Shown: piece after piece, positions 12,905 to 25,340 of the stretch
Layout of the letters: every line of letters starts with the position of its first letter
How positions within the stretch are numbered: position 1 is the stretch's first letter
Assembly (NCBI GenBank): GCA_033065855.1
Contig: JAVXUO010000229.1
Span: 1-64,000, forward strand
Direction of reading: 5' to 3'
Length of the DNA stretch: 64,000 nucleotides
Origin: Escallonia rubra
Lineage: Eukaryota > Streptophyta > Magnoliopsida > Escalloniales > Escalloniaceae
Notes under the pieces: generated by a model
Seen by the model: the letters and a program-made list of their open reading frames with translations, nothing else
Databases searched by the model: none
What the model was told of the DNA's origin: nothing
Position numbers and translations under genes: made by a program

Positions 12905-13700
12905 ATAGCTATGAGCCTAGATATGGTTGCACAAATAGCACAAGATCATTATCCCGCACGATACATTCCCCCAAAATTCAACAGATTTGATGGTTCTCAC
13001 GGAAATAAGCAAGAGCACAGCAATCGTTTTGTTGAGTCCCTTGGTGTCGACCTGCTAGGTCATATCCTAAGTGTCAAAGAACTTTGCATATTACTTACTA
13101 ACAAGGCTTACAATTGGTATCATCACTTGCCACCTTGCACATTGTCTCCTGTGATGACTTGATGCGCATGTTTTGTGGGAAGTTATTTTCAACTCACGAG
13201 GAATTATCTTTAACAACTTTAGCTCGAGACGGGCAACAACAGGGGGAAGAGTTGCCTCTTACATTACCGAATTTTATGACATGCCGTGGAATTCCAGAAG
13301 AGATTCTCAAGCCTCAACTGATATGAAAGTGTACAGACGGGATGACAGGAGAAAAGATACTACATGTGGCTACTGACAACTTCTTGGAATATAAATCTTT
13401 TACCAATACTGCACGAAAATTGAACAATGTAGTGCATATCAGAGGAGACAGTAGTCTAACAGGTACTGTATCAACAGCCTTAGCAATCATTTCAATGTAA
13501 ACAAAATTTCAATGCCTCAGTGGCAGAGGCCGCTGAGTACTCTAATGGGAGAGGTAGGCGATGTGGCGAAAAACAAAATTTTGAACAAGAAAATCTTATA
13601 TTCCTTGTCCTATGTCGAATTTCTTAAGAGCCGAGGATGAGCGCGAGACACCAGAAGCAGGCAAAGGCAAAATCAAAACACCTACGTCAAGAAAAAGGAA
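12905..13700 (+). mobile_element. Ty3/gypsy gag fragment (fossil)
   Basis: Plus-strand pieces resemble the gag of plant Ty3/gypsy elements: YIPPKFNRFDGSHGN near 12950-13010, AYNWYHHLPP near 13105-13135, and FCGKLFSTHEELSLTTLA near 13170-13230. It is a broken remnant with several breaks. No LTRs belonging to it could be identified. The following 13700-14360 may be more of the same element (an acidic open stretch near 14120-14250), but I do not recognise it. Confidence 0.65.
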
Positions 13701-14362
13701 GGAGAAGATGTTGAAGAGTGATTCAAACCTGGATAAGGTTTTTTCTTTTGTAGTTTGAATAAGTCTTGTTAGTTCAGATTTTCTTTCTGTTTCCTCCTGA
13801 TTTGGTGCTTACATGTTTGTGCCATGTTTCTCTCATTTCTGTTGAGTTTGTTTAGGGAGTCTGTTCACCAAAAAAGCCTATAAAATGGTTGGTGTGATTC
13901 TTTGAATTATGTACTCCCGAAAGATTTCTTGAGTCAATAAAATCACCTTGCAATCCTTTTCCTGTTTATCCTGTACTTTCGATGTTCTCCATTCATTTAG
14001 CCTTTTAACCATACAGAAGATACCGATCATCTCGAAGGGAAAAAATAAGAGCATGTCGGCTTTGCCTCAGAAGCTAAAGGGTATATATAGATCTAAGAGC
14101 CGAGTTCAGGCACTCGCATTAATAGTAGTGATGATGATGATGAGCTTTGGGAGATTGACGAGTTATGAGGAGAACATTTAGATCTTGAGGTGGCGGGTAG
14201 CTCAGGCGTAACGGATTACGAGTCAATAGTGAAGATTGAAGACTAGGGGTAGGAAGTAGAATCTTAGGCCTAGCCTAGACGAACTTCTCTTCTTGCCACC
14301 TTTTCAGGACTTGTAATTAAACAGCTTTTATTCACCTGTCTAGAATGCAATATGTTTCCTTA
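13701..14362. other. Spacer, nothing firmly recognised
   Basis: Contains T-rich sequence, a short acidic coding-like stretch around 14120-14250, and at its end ATGCA (14363-14367), the left target-site duplication of the next element. Confidence 0.35.
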
Positions 14363-14639
14363 ATGCATGTGATAATTTGGCTTAGATAAAAAATCCAAAA
14401 TTGGTTAATGTGTGGGTGTTCCACATCGGTTATTCAGAATAATTCGCGACTTGGCCCTAACTATATAAGTCGTCTTGTGCCACGTTGGTAATTGAGAGAA
14501 GATGACGACTTATCTCCAAGTATATATGTCGGCTAGTATTGTGTTAAAGGTCAGAGAGAAAAGTCCTTCTTTGAGAGGGTTTGTTGAAAGAGACAGAAAA
14601 TCTGTAATCTCCATTGACAAATACACTACAAGAAAATAC

Positions 14640-14910
14640 AGTTTTTGCGACGGATTTTTACCCGCAGAAGATATTCCGTCGCTAAATGAACTTTAACCGA
14701 CGGAATACTCCGTCGGTAAAAGTCCGTCGTTAAATACTATTCCTGACAAAATGAACGTCGGCAAAAGTTTTAGCGACGGATATACCGTCGCTAAAACTTT
14801 TTTAGAAAATTATTTTTTTTCGAGGGTTCTTATAAAATTGTTTTAAGCGACGGAATTGTACCGTCGGTAAAGGTCGTCATTCACGGTCGCTAAAAGTCCT
14901 CGATTAAAAC
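14640..14910. repeat. Left subterminal repeats of the CACTA element
   Basis: Several direct and inverted copies of a 10-12 base motif around GCGACGGA and TCCGTCGCTAAA, for example near 14646, 14677, 14697, 14772 and 14786. In related elements such arrays are bound by the accessory transposon protein. Confidence 0.85.
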
Positions 14911-16226
14911 ATCCATATATGCTTCTTTTTCTCTCCCCGTTTCTCTCTCTGAAAATATGCTCTCACCAACCGCTGTTCTCAGTTCCCGCGATCCCCCTCT
15001 ACGGTGACCCACCACCGGCGATTCCCCTCCACGGTGACCCCTCCACTGCCGCCGCGTGAAAAGCCCTCCACTGCCGCCGCGCCACCAACGCCGCCGCCCT
15101 CCACTGCCGCCATCACTATTACATGTCTTCTTTATTATAAGATTAGTCCACTAAACCTAATTATTTTTATTCTTCCCTACAAATTTTGTGCATAATTTTC
15201 TGTATATGCTTGGATGTTCATACAAGTCAGCTTCCTTTCTTTTTTCTATTTCCTTATTGAATTTTGTAAGGCTGTGCCTTATCTAGTCGCTTGGTTGTAT
15301 CATGTATAAGCTTGTGAATTTTTTTCTTTCACCTTGTGAATTAATTAAGCTCTTTGTTGCTTCCCTTGCCTTGTTCTTAGTAAAGCTTGTGAAAATCTAA
15401 AAATTAATTGTTGAATATTTAAGCGCTTAATTTGCAGAATTGATTTTCCAAATTTATCCATTTAGTATAATTGACATGGTGTTGTAATTACGTACCTTTT
15501 AAGTTTGAAAACCTTGATGGTTATATTGATGGTGGTGGGGATAGTGGTGGAGGTAGCATCGACAATGTACTGCAATGCTGGTGATGACAGCATGCCACAG
15601 CGTAGTGGTCATGGTGGTAGTTACCTAATGATGGCCATGTTAAAACTTGTATATGACCATGGCTAGGAGTACTATACTGAAGTGTTGTCCAATAATTCAA
15701 TATGGCCATGTTAATTGGACAATGTAACTAATGATGTAGTAAACCTTTTGTTTGTCTTAAAGCAATCGTTGAACATGGTACGTTTTAAGCACAATGAAGA
15801 GCACTTCCAAGTTCTAATTAATATTAGCATTAAATGAAGAGCACTTCCAAGTTCCAATCTTTCTCAGATGGTTCAAGGTGCTCAAGCACGCCACATTACC
15901 CCACTCCATGTCCTCACCCTGGTATCACAAAAAATTGAACCATCATGTGCTCACCCTGCTATCACAAAAAACATTGAACTCTCAATTGATGCAAGTTGAC
16001 CAGAGATTTGCCCTATCGTAGTTTATTCGAAATACCGTAAGTTATAACTTTTTGTAGAACTGTGAAAATTAAAAGACCAAGACTTTTGATAAAAGAATAA
16101 AAATCCAAATTATTTGATGATGATCTGCTTAATTGTGCATGGTTATCTATATACTTTGTAGTCGACAGTTCTAATTGTTAGACTTCTTTATATCAATTTT
16201 CATTCTTTATATAATTCTGTTAACAG

Positions 16227-16839
16227 CGGAGTCTTGGTCAACGACGACTATTATGATGAGAATTGCATGGACTTTTATGGAAAGCTAGATGAGATTGTTG
16301 AGCTAGCATATTTGGGTTCCAAAAATTGCCTGGTAGTGTTCAAGTGTACATGGTTCGATGTCACATGCAGTAGAGGAATCCGTGTTAGCTCTCAAGGGAT
16401 TGTAGATGTCAATGTCAAGTCAAGACTTGCATCAGACGAGTCGTTTGTGTTTGCTAGTCAAGCTGCACAGGTCTTTTACCCGGAGGATGTCGCAAATCCC
16501 AAATCTCATTGGTATACAGTTATAAAGTCCAAGGAATTACTCTTGACATATGACAGTGAGTTAGACACCTTTCAAGTCGACCAACCACCTGTCTCGTTAC
16601 CTGTTGAGGTGAACAACAAGGCGGACGATCTTCCTCTTCCAACACAACTTCATGTAGGAGAAGAAGTCGTAAATGATGACGCGAAAGACGTGGAAAGTGT
16701 TGAAGATGATGTGACTGAGTCTACTGATGAAGAGGATGAATTAGAAGATGAAGAGGACGACGAGTCCCACGAAAAAGAGGATGACGAGTCTAGGATGAAG
16801 ATGATGATGATTCCCAAGCTGAAAATGATTGACTTGTAA
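16227..16839 (+). pseudogene. TNP2-like CACTA transposase, C-terminal exon only (DUF4216-like)
   Basis: The frame opens at an acceptor-like TTAACAG (ending 16226) with no ATG, so it reads as an internal or last exon. Its translation, starting GVLVNDDYYDENCMDFYG, runs through IVELAYLGSKNCLVVFKCTWFD, SDESFVFASQAAQVFY-like words and HWYTVIK. That is the pattern of the DUF4216 region at the C-terminus of TNP2-type CACTA transposases. The last ~60 residues are strongly acidic (runs of D and E). I see no trace of the upstream transposase core (DDE region) between 14910 and 16200, so the gene is a deletion remnant that cannot supply catalysis. The terminator TAA is at 16837. The assignment rests on recognition by eye, and the domain name should be confirmed. 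Confidence 0.75.
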
Positions 16840-16996
16840 TGTTGTAAAATCACGAAAAATATGTAGTAACATTTTAGTACTTGTTCATATTGTGTTTTTA
16901 TACTCGGTTCATATATATAGTGCTGATGATTTTTTCTTCCTAATTATTGTTTTTAATGTGTTAATTTCTTTGCAATTTATCTATACGAAGTCAGAT

Positions 16997-18617
16997 ATGG
17001 ATAGGATACGGGCTATTTGTGGTCGGGGTGGACGCCAAACTGCTTCATCCCCGGTGGGTCCCACCTCGTCATCGCCCATTGATGATGAGGCACAGAGTGC
17101 TCACGTACAGCAGACGGGGCCCCAGTCCCAGCTCCAGCCCCAGCGATTGCCCAAGCCCCAACCCGACGCCGATTCCTCCTACACGCGCGTAGATTCTCCT
17201 TCTTTTGTGGGTTCTACCTCAAGTATAGTTGATAACGGTGTTTAGTCAATTTTCACTAGACGTATATTTAAATTATATTTGAACTGTATTAATGTCGGTG
17301 TTTTTAGGATCTCGACGAGGCCGTGGCCCGTCACGTGGAGTACGCATTGACCCCCAGCGTAAACAGAGAGTTGCGCTCACCCAGGAGCGCCAGTAAGTAA
17401 AAAAGATCACATCATGCCTTATATTTAATTTTTTGGGTGTCTTAATTTATATTTGAAATTTATTAATGTATTTGTTTACTTCTTTGGCAGGATCCTGGAG
17501 AATCAGGCGAGGACGAAGATCGGCGTTCTTGTGAAGGGCCGATTCTTCGAGCCACGGCTCTATTGGAAGGATTGGGATGCCGGGACGAGGGAGTCCCTAT
17601 GGGAGGAATGGCTGGTACGGTTAACTATTTTTTTCTGCGATAGTATTTGTTTAATTAGATTTTAGTATTTAAATTAATTTGTGTAATTGGATGCCTTGTA
17701 GGAGGGGTTCGCGTTTGACTCGTCTGATCAGCAGGCGCTGGGGCGGGAGACATTTTTTGCCTATATCGACAAGAATTACCATCGATGGCTGCACGACGCA
17801 CAGGACCGGGCGAAGAAGATGCTGGCCGAGGGGAGTTGAAGAAATATCCCCCACATTGGATATCTCCGACTGTATGGGGGCAGATGATTGATCGATGGGT
17901 TGCGGATCCCGGTTGGGACGCCAAGAGTAAGAGCGGGGCCAAGAACAGATGTGAGAAAGATCTGACGCACACGGGGGGTCGGTGGCACACGACATCATCC
18001 GACACGAGAATGCGGTCGAGCATCCGCACCTGGAGAAGGATGAGATTGTAGCTCTGACGTATAGTCAGACGCACGTGAGGAAGAAGGGCAAGGACAAGGC
18101 GCACCGGGCGGGGGACTATGTTTCAGATATTGCATGGCGGATCGATGTAAATTCGAGTCAATTTGTTTAATTTGTTAATTTTTTGTCTTTGTATTCAGTG
18201 TTTGTTACGTTAATGCCCTAACACATCTTTAAATCACTTTTTTTGCAGGCCTCGTATGAACATCTTATGGGGTCCGAGCAGCAGTCCGGACAGCCATCAG
18301 CCTCCATAAGTACAGGTACGAGTATTGGGGCATTAAAGTGATGGCTGGATACACTGGAGGTCGTCAATCGGCCGAAAGGCCGCATACGCGGTCAGTCTAG
18401 CACGATTGCACGTGCCGTGATAGAAGCGTCCCCACCCCCCGCTGCCCCTCCACAGACATCGGCTGTGCAGCGTCCGTTGGACGAGGACAAGGTTTGTTGC
18501 ATTGCTGCGGAGGTGTTCAGGATAATCAGGGTGCAGGATCAGCAGGGCATTGCTGCTGGACATGCCGAGCCGGCTCCGGATCAGCAGGATCCAGATCCGG
18601 GACTCGACAACCCCTGA
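16997..18617 (+). pseudogene. Second CACTA gene, Transposase_24 (Ptta/En/Spm)-like, multi-exon, broken
   Basis: Starts at ATG 16997 (MDRIRAICGRGGRQ, then a P-, Q- and S-rich stretch). Plausible introns with GT...AG edges give exons at about 16997-17238, 17308-17391, 17491-17614, 17702-18146 and 18249-18617. The middle exons read RFFEPRLYWKDWDAGTRES and then, in different frames, PPHWISPTVWGQMIDRW, AKNRCEKDLTHTGGRWH, LTYSQTHVRKKGKDK and YVSDIAWRID. That order matches the Transposase_24 family of CACTA accessory proteins. The last exon is proline- and glutamine-rich and ends LDNP. Two frameshifts in 17702-18146 and one stop near 18340 make it a pseudogene. In relatives this protein binds the subterminal repeats. 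Confidence 0.75.
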
Positions 18618-18939
18618 TGAGCCCTTCTCGTGCCCTCCGAGCTTGTACCCCCCTCTCGCTCTCGTGCCCTCCCAGTTTGTACTATTCTCTCATCCCCTAA
18701 TCGATTTTATCCTGTTCTCGGCTTGTACATTTTATTTTTCATTATAGTAAACAATTTTTAAAGTTATATAGTTGTTTTGTATCTGTTGTAGGGTTAAATA
18801 ATTACTAATTAATCAGCAATTATTTAACCCTAATGTGCATTTGGGGGATTGTGCCTTGTTGTTGAGACTTGAATTTGATTACAGGTTTGGGCATTAAAAA
18901 AATAAAAATATATATATTTTAAAAAAAATTGACTTTTAT

Positions 18940-19320
18940 CGACTGATTAATTCCGTCGCTAAAGAGTTTCCCTAAATCTCAACTTTTAATGACGGAGTGT
19001 TCCGTCATTAAAAAGGATATTTAGCGACGGATATTCCGTCACTAAATATTTACCGAATAAACTATTTTAAAAAAAAGAAAATAAATTAAAATACGGAAAA
19101 TAAAATTCGCGACGAAAATTCCGTCACTAATGTATAAAGAATCCCGTCGCTGAAAGTCCAATATTAGACGACATATTTTGAAATTCCGTCGTAAAACTTT
19201 TAGCGACGGGCTTTTATACGAGAAACTTTTAGCGATGGGTGTTCTGTCGCTAAAAGTTTTAGCGACGGAATATATGCTTTTAGGGATGGATTTTCCTGTC
19301 GCTAAAAGCCTTATTTCTGT
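18940..19320. repeat. Right subterminal repeats of the CACTA element
   Basis: Many copies of TAGCGACGG and CCGTCGCTAAA in both orientations, densest at 19190-19310, mirroring the array at the left end. Confidence 0.85.
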
Positions 19321-19461
19321 AGTGAAATCACTGCTAGAACCGTGGAGAGGCTTTCGCCGAACCATGTAAATTATGTGTCTTGTGTGCCTCCATTTTCTGT
19401 TATTCTTTTATATTCTTTTCTTTATTGCTTGGTGTAAAATCTAGTATATTTCTTTAGCAAG

Positions 19462-19473
19462 TCGTGTCAGAGC
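19462..19473 (+). other. Primer-binding-site-like sequence (tRNA-Met type)
   Basis: TCGTGTCAGAGC matches the common plant primer site TGGTATCAGAGC at 10 of 12 bases and lies two bases after the LTR end. Confidence 0.7.
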
Positions 19474-22400
19474 TGAGGTTTACGGTAGACTGAAAGCACC
19501 TTGTGGTGGCGTCAAATACTTCGACGAAGTATGATTTGGAGAAGTTTGATGAATCGAATGATTTTAGTTTATGGAGGATGAAGATGTGTGTTGTTCTGAT
19601 TCAACAAGGGTTGTTAAAAGCGTTAAAAGGGAAAAGGGCTTCATGAACGATGTCTGCTGATGAAAAAGAAGACACGTTGGAAAGAGCCCATAGTGCCCTA
19701 TTTTTGTGTTTAGCTGACAACGTGTTGCCAAAGGTTTCTCAAGATACAACTATGGCTGGATTGTGGTTCAAATTGGAGCACTTGTACATGAAGAAGTCTC
19801 TGACAAATGGCCTATATTTAGAGCATCGGTTGTATACTCTCAAGATGAAAGAAGGTATATCGATTGATGATCATCTTGATGAATATAATAAGGGGATATT
19901 TGATCTGCAAAATATTAATATCAAGATAGAATATGACGATCAAGCTTTACTATTGCTATGTTCTTTACCTCTGCCATCTGAATATCTTATTACTACCTTA
20001 TTGTATGGGAAGGACATTATCTCTATAGAGTAGGTTGAGGCTGTGATAAATTCTCATGAATTAAGGAATAAGGTTACTGAAAATACGGGAGAAGAACAAA
20101 GAGATGGTTTAATGGCTCGAGGCCGAAGCACTGACCATGTTGGCTCTAAAAATAAAGGAAGATCGATGTCCCATTCAAAGGCCAGAAATTGAAGTGCTGC
20201 CATTATCACAAGGAAGGGCATTATAGAAAGGATTGTCCTGAGCATAAAGGGAAGAAAAAAGATAATTTCAATACGGCTAATGTTGCTGGAATTGTAGAAG
20301 ATAATTCTGATGGCGCGGATGTTCTTTCAGTTACTATTAGTTCCTCGATTGGAGGGTGGATTCTAGATACGGGTTGCTCCTATTATATGTGTGCCAATAG
20401 GGGTTGGTTTGCCGCTTATGGCTCAGTGGATGGTGGTAAAGTTCTCATAGGAAATGATGTCGCCTGTAAATGGTTGGGATAGGGTTAATTCAGATTAAGA
20501 AGAATGATGGTATTGTGAGAACTTTGACTAATGTCAGGCACATTCCAGAGCTGAGGAAAATCTAATTTCCTTGGGTACGCTTAACTCTAATGGTTATAGC
20601 TATCGGCCTGCAGGTGAAATTATGAGGATAATGAAGGGTGCTCTTATTGTGATGAAGGGGTTAAATAAAATAGTCTCTATTTGTTGCGAGGTAGCACAGT
20701 TATAAGAGCAGCACATCAGCTTCATCTCCTAATATAGATTCGGACGCTAACAAGCTATGCCATATGCATCTTGGGCATATGAGTGAAAGGGGTATGGATA
20801 TGTTAAGCAAATAAGGTTTGCTGGAAAGCTGGATTTTTTATGAGCATTGTGTCTTCGAAAAGCAATGCAGGGTGAAATTCAGTCGGATTGTTCATACGAC
20901 CAAAGGTACGGTGGATTATACCCATTCGAATCTTTGGGGGCCTTCTACGGTTCCTTATAAGGGTGATGGCAGATATATGTTGACCTTTATTAATGACTTC
21001 TCAAGAAAGGTCTGGGTGTACATTCTGAAAAAGAAGAGTGATGTCTTTGTTTAGTGGAAGCAGTTTAGGATGATGATTGAAAAATAGACCGGCAAAGAAA
21101 TAAAATGCTTGAGAACTGACAATGGCATGGAATTCTGTTTGGATGCGTTTACTGAGTTCTGTAAGAATGAAGGCATAGTGAGGCATCGCACTGTTAAAAA
21201 AAATGCCACAGCAGAATAGGGTTACAGAATGGATGAATAGGACTCTCCTTGAGAGGACTCGGTGTATGCTTTCAAATGCCGGGTTATCGAAGGAATTTTG
21301 AGCAGAAACTGTTAACACAACTGCATATTTGGTAAATAGGTCTCCATCGGCTGTAATTGATTGCAAGACTCCTGAAAAAGTTTGATCTAGTAGTCATGCT
21401 AATTATAAAAGTTTTAGTATATTTGGTTGTCCAGCTTATGCTCATGTTAATGATGGTATACTTGAACCGAGAGCAAAGAGGTACATTTTCTTAGGCTATG
21501 CAAGCGAGGTAAAAGGGTATAGGTTGTGGTGTCATGATTCTAAGTCATCCAGGTTCCTAATTAGCAGAGGTGTGACCTTTGATAAGTATTCGATCCTTTC
21601 GAAAAAGAAGGAGTTGATTGATGCAGGGAAAGACCTCGGTGTTAGGGAAAAGGTACAGCTAGAGGTTCGAGCTCCAGATTCTTTACCCATAATTCCTATA
21701 GATGAGGAAGATGATTCTCATTCTACCGAGGAGAAAGAAGAACCTCAGGAACAGTAGTATAGCATTGCCATGAACAAACCGAGAAGAGAAATTCTACCTC
21801 CTCAGAATTATGGATATGCGGATATGGTTGCTTATGCTCTTAGTGTGGCAGAGAATATTGAGGTTGAAGAGCCTGTTGCATATAAAGAGATCATTAAGAG
21901 CACGAAATCAGTATAGTGGACCGTTGTTATGAGTGAGGAGGTTGAATCTCTTTACAAGAATCAAACGTGGGAATTTGTGAGATCGCCTGTAAGTCATAAG
22001 ATTGTTGGTTACAAATGGGTCTACAAGAAGAATGAGAGAATTCATGGAACGGAAGATGTAAGGTATAAAGCTCGCTTGGTAGCTAAAATTTTTACTCAGA
22101 GAGAACATATTGTTTACAATAAAATATTTTCTTTTGTAGTAACTCATACTTCGAGAAGAGCGTTGATTGATATGATTGCTCTGTATGACAGGGAGTTAGA
22201 ACAGCTGAATGTCAAGACAACTTTTTTACATGGTGAGTTGGAAGAGCAGATATTCATCTGTCAGCCAGAGAGGTTCGTGATCCGGGATAAGGAAGATTAT
22301 GTTTGCTTGTAAAAGAAATCCTTATAAGGATTAAAGCGATCTCCAAGGCAGTGGTATAAGCGATTTGACACTTTCATGGTAGAGAGAAGTTACATTCAGA

Positions 22401-23514
22401 GTGCCTACGATAATTGTTATCACATGAGGCTCACGGATGGTTCTCATAGATACTTGTTATTGTATGTTGATGACATGTTGATTGCTACAAAAATGATGTC
22501 AGATATCAACGATTTGTAAAAACAGTTGAAAAGAGAATTTGAGATGAAGGACTTGGATACAACAAAGAGAATAATAAGGATGGAGGTGCAGAGGGATCGA
22601 CCTGCAGGAATTTTATACTTGTCCCAAAAGAAGTACATTAAACGAGTACTGCAGTGCTTTGGTATGGAAAACTCCAAACCTATGACTACTCATTTGGCGG
22701 CACACTTCAAGCTTTCAGCAGCTAATTCTCCACAGACCTAAGAGAAGGTGGAGTACATGGCATGCATTTCATATGCTAGTGCAGTGGGCAGTCTCATGTA
22801 TGCTATGGTTTGTACGAGACCAAATATTTTTCATGCAGTTAGTGTGGTTAGTAGGTACATGGGTAATCCTGGGAAAGCTCATTGGCAGGCAGTGAAGTGG
22901 ATACTTCGATACCTGAGAGGTATTGCGAATACTGGTTTAGTTTACCATTAGGGCAGTGATGTGAATGGTAGAGTTGTTGGATATGTGGACTCAGACAACA
23001 CTGGAGATTTGGATAGGAGAGGTTCTTTGACAGGTTTTGTCTTCACTTTTTTTAGCTGTGTGCTCAATTGGAAGGCTACTCTACAGACTGTTGTTGCCTT
23101 GTCTATTACAGAAGCTGAGAACATAGCGACAACCGAAGTAGTGAAGGAAGCCATTCGGTTGAAAGGCTTGGCTAGTGCTTTGGAGTTGCAGTAGGATTCT
23201 ACCATTGTTTACTATGACGGCCAAAGTGCCATATATCTAATCAAAAGGTCAAATCTTCAATGAGCAGACCAAGCACATTGATGTCAAGTTTCCTTTTCTT
23301 CCGAATGTGGTTTCTCTAGGTGCTCTGATGATAGATAAGATTTCCACAGTTGAAAATCTAGCAGACATGATAACAAAGCATATTCCAGAGGTCAAGTTTA
23401 AGCGTTGATTAGATTTGATCGGTATCAGCAGTATTTGAGGCGCAGTCCTAAGGGGCAGGTGTGGGAGCAACAGATGGTATTTTCAGGTTGTTTGTGGCTT
23501 GTTTTATCCAAGCC

Positions 23515-23526
23515 AAGGTGGAGATT
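23515..23526 (+). other. Polypurine tract of copia-2
   Basis: AAGGTGGAGATT lies directly before the TGTGCTAA start of the 3' LTR, where second-strand priming occurs in LTR elements. Confidence 0.6.
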
Positions 23527-23912
23527 TGTGCTAATTTCTCTGGGATAAAAAAACCAAAATTTGGTTAATGTGTGGGTGTCCCACATCGGTTATTCAGAAG
23601 AAGTTGCGACTTGGCCCTTAGTATAAAAGTCGTCTTGTCCCATATTGGTTATTTAGAGAAGGTCACGACTTATCTCTAAGTATATAGAAGTCGTCTTGTA
23701 TTGTGTTTAAGGTCAAGAGAGAAGAGCCGTTCTTTGAAAAGGTTTGTTAAGAGAAACAGAGATTTGTAATCTCTCCATTGACAAATATAGTGAAATCGCT
23801 ACTACCACCGTAGAGTAGGTTTTCGCCATACCACCTAAATCTTATATCTTGTGTGCCTCTCTTTTCTGTTATCATTTTTGATTCTCTTCTTTATTGCTTA
23901 CTACAAAATCTC

Positions 23913-23952
<40 letters not shown>

Positions 23953-23953
23953 A
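23527..23953 (+). repeat. 3' LTR of copia-2, with (TA)n and the CACTA empty site
   Basis: Begins TGTGCTAATTTCTC and ends ATAAACA before the ATGCA duplication. A (TA)n tract at about 23917-23948 has expanded near its end. Around 23784-23792 it holds AATATAGTG, the sequence that in the 5' LTR is split by the CACTA element. Confidence 0.85.
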
Positions 23954-23958
23954 ATGCA

Positions 23959-25090
23959 AATGCCTATAATACAACGTACATGTGCACATTTGTGCTTGTA
24001 TTTAAAGGAGTAAGGGCATATTTATGGATTTTTTATTAACATTCAGATTGAAACAGATACAATGATATGCAAAATAAGGAAGTGAACCATGCAAAATTTC
24101 TACCCAAAGACAGTACATTGAAGAAGGTACAGAGATAGGCAAAATAAGTAAGTGAACCACGCAACATTTATGTCCCAAGGGGTACCGGCCGGTTCACCAG
24201 GGCTTGTTTTCACACTGAACAATACCGGACATTAAATTCACCAATAGCGTAAAATAGAAACTCATTTTGAAAAAACAATAAAGTATCAGAGATTCACCAT
24301 TGTACTAGTCTGCTCTCTCAATAAATATGCTAAACTTTTACACCGTCTAGGATTCCTTTTCCACCTGGTATTAGGATCGAGTTTCTCTATAAAAACTCGA
24401 CTTCCCAGCCATAATAAAACGTAGAAAGTTCCCAATGTCATAAACCGGAGAAAATCACTAAGCTTTTGAAGCTTAATTACGTTCTTTCGCTGATTCTTTC
24501 AACATGGTCACTCATCCATCTCGAAGGGTGCTTTAACCTAAAAAGACATCATGAGTGGGTGTTCTATGCGTATCCATGAAGATATCTTGAGAGCAGCATG
24601 CAAGTTTTAGGATCCAAAAGATCACATTTTTTTGTTCACCCTTGATGTGTTCTGCCCAACATACAATAAATTTTAAGCCTTAATGAACCTCCCTATGGAG
24701 TTACCAATGGCAGTGCTGACCACTCAATACGAATATCACACACCCTGGATGCAGCTTCTTGAGGTGACCATTGGGCGGGCCAAGTCCTTTATTTGAGGTA
24801 GCGCCGTATTCTTTCCTCTTTGTCATAAATGATTTTTTTAGATAAATTTGATGACTATGACAAGTGATACTCCAACGGTAGAGTTATGGCTCTTGCCCTG
24901 TGCCTTACAGCTAAATATCTCATTGTCAAGGGCAGTGGAGAAGATGACATGAGATTGGCGGATATCTTATCCCAGTTGTTGCTTATAAAGAAGACTCTAG
25001 CATATGTTGTTGCGGAACCATCAATGCCATCATTAAAGTTCACAAGGATCCTACTACTCAATTCAAAAGTAGCTCATTGATTCTCTCTCC

Positions 25091-25127
<37 letters not shown>

Positions 25128-25340
25128 TCACTTTTAGATCATATGAGACTTGTAGCCGGTCCGGGTGGTGTAAGATACCTACCTTGTTCTTTCAGAGCTC
25201 GCCCTCTCCTATTCGAAGGCCACTCGGGGATTGATGCATGGACTCGATTGTTCTATGCTAAAGAGTCAAATGACATCTGATGGTATTGTAACTGGTTAAC
25301 GATTCATGGCCTATATATCCTAAGGACTCTAGGTAATTCG
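23959..25340 (+). other. Spacer with a weak coding remnant of unknown family
   Basis: 24040-24170 holds an imperfect direct repeat of a ~60-base segment (GCAAAATAAG-AAGTGAACCA). Plus-strand 24880-25040 translates to MALALCLTAKYLIVKGSGED and on to RLADILSQLLL. 25140-25270 reads like a continuation (GGVRYLPCSFRARPLLFEG). It has the feel of a plant mobile-domain protein (the type found beside some gypsy elements), broken by a CT/CA microsatellite at 25080-25130, but I cannot assign a family with confidence. Confidence 0.3.
25080..25130. repeat. (CT)n/(CA)n microsatellite
   Basis: CTCTCTCCCTCTCT followed by a run of CA dinucleotides; simple sequence. Confidence 0.8.

Larger units (their letters stand above)
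14624..19324 (+). mobile_element. CACTA (En/Spm-type) DNA transposon, 4.7 kb
   Basis: Starts CACTACAAGAAAATAC and ends TTTCTGTAGTG, giving the CACTA terminal inverted repeat CACTACA-GAAA. Both ends carry arrays of subterminal repeats built on TAGCGACGG and its complement CCGTCGCTAAA (14640-14910 and 18940-19320), as is typical of CACTA elements that rely on a TNP1-like binder. Inside, the last exon of a TNP2-like gene (16227-16839) and a second multi-exon gene with a Transposase_24-like domain (16997-18617) are visible. The TNP2 catalytic part is missing. It is inserted in the 5' LTR of copia-2. The usual 3-bp duplication is not visible: flanks are ATA and AAA. Confidence 0.93.
14368..19459 (+). 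repeat. 5' LTR of copia-2, split by the CACTA element
   Basis: The LTR occupies 14368-14623 and 19325-19459, about 391 bases without the insert. It begins TGTGATAATTTGG and ends TTTAGCA. Both halves match the uninterrupted 3' LTR at 23527-23953 in order. Confidence 0.88.
14368..23953 (+). mobile_element. Ty1/copia LTR retrotransposon with nested CACTA element (copia-2)
   Basis: A fossil Ty1/copia element bounded by a perfect 5-bp duplication, ATGCA (14363-14367 and 23954-23958). The 5' LTR is interrupted by a CACTA transposon at 14624-19324. A tRNA-Met-like primer site follows the LTR at 19462. A gag region (about 19500-20280) ends in a CCHC knuckle near 20190. Protease DTG is near 20370, integrase about 20890-21400, reverse transcriptase about 21930-22650 and RNase H about 22960-23400, all on the plus strand. 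The coding part has many breaks (more than ten). The LTRs differ by roughly 12-15% by eye, so it is old. The CACTA insertion is younger than the LTR pair. Confidence 0.92.

Noticed and set aside
16234-16242. A TTG as possible start of the DUF4216-like frame
   Set aside because: The frame continues upstream to an acceptor site and plant genes rarely start at TTG; it is better read as an exon.
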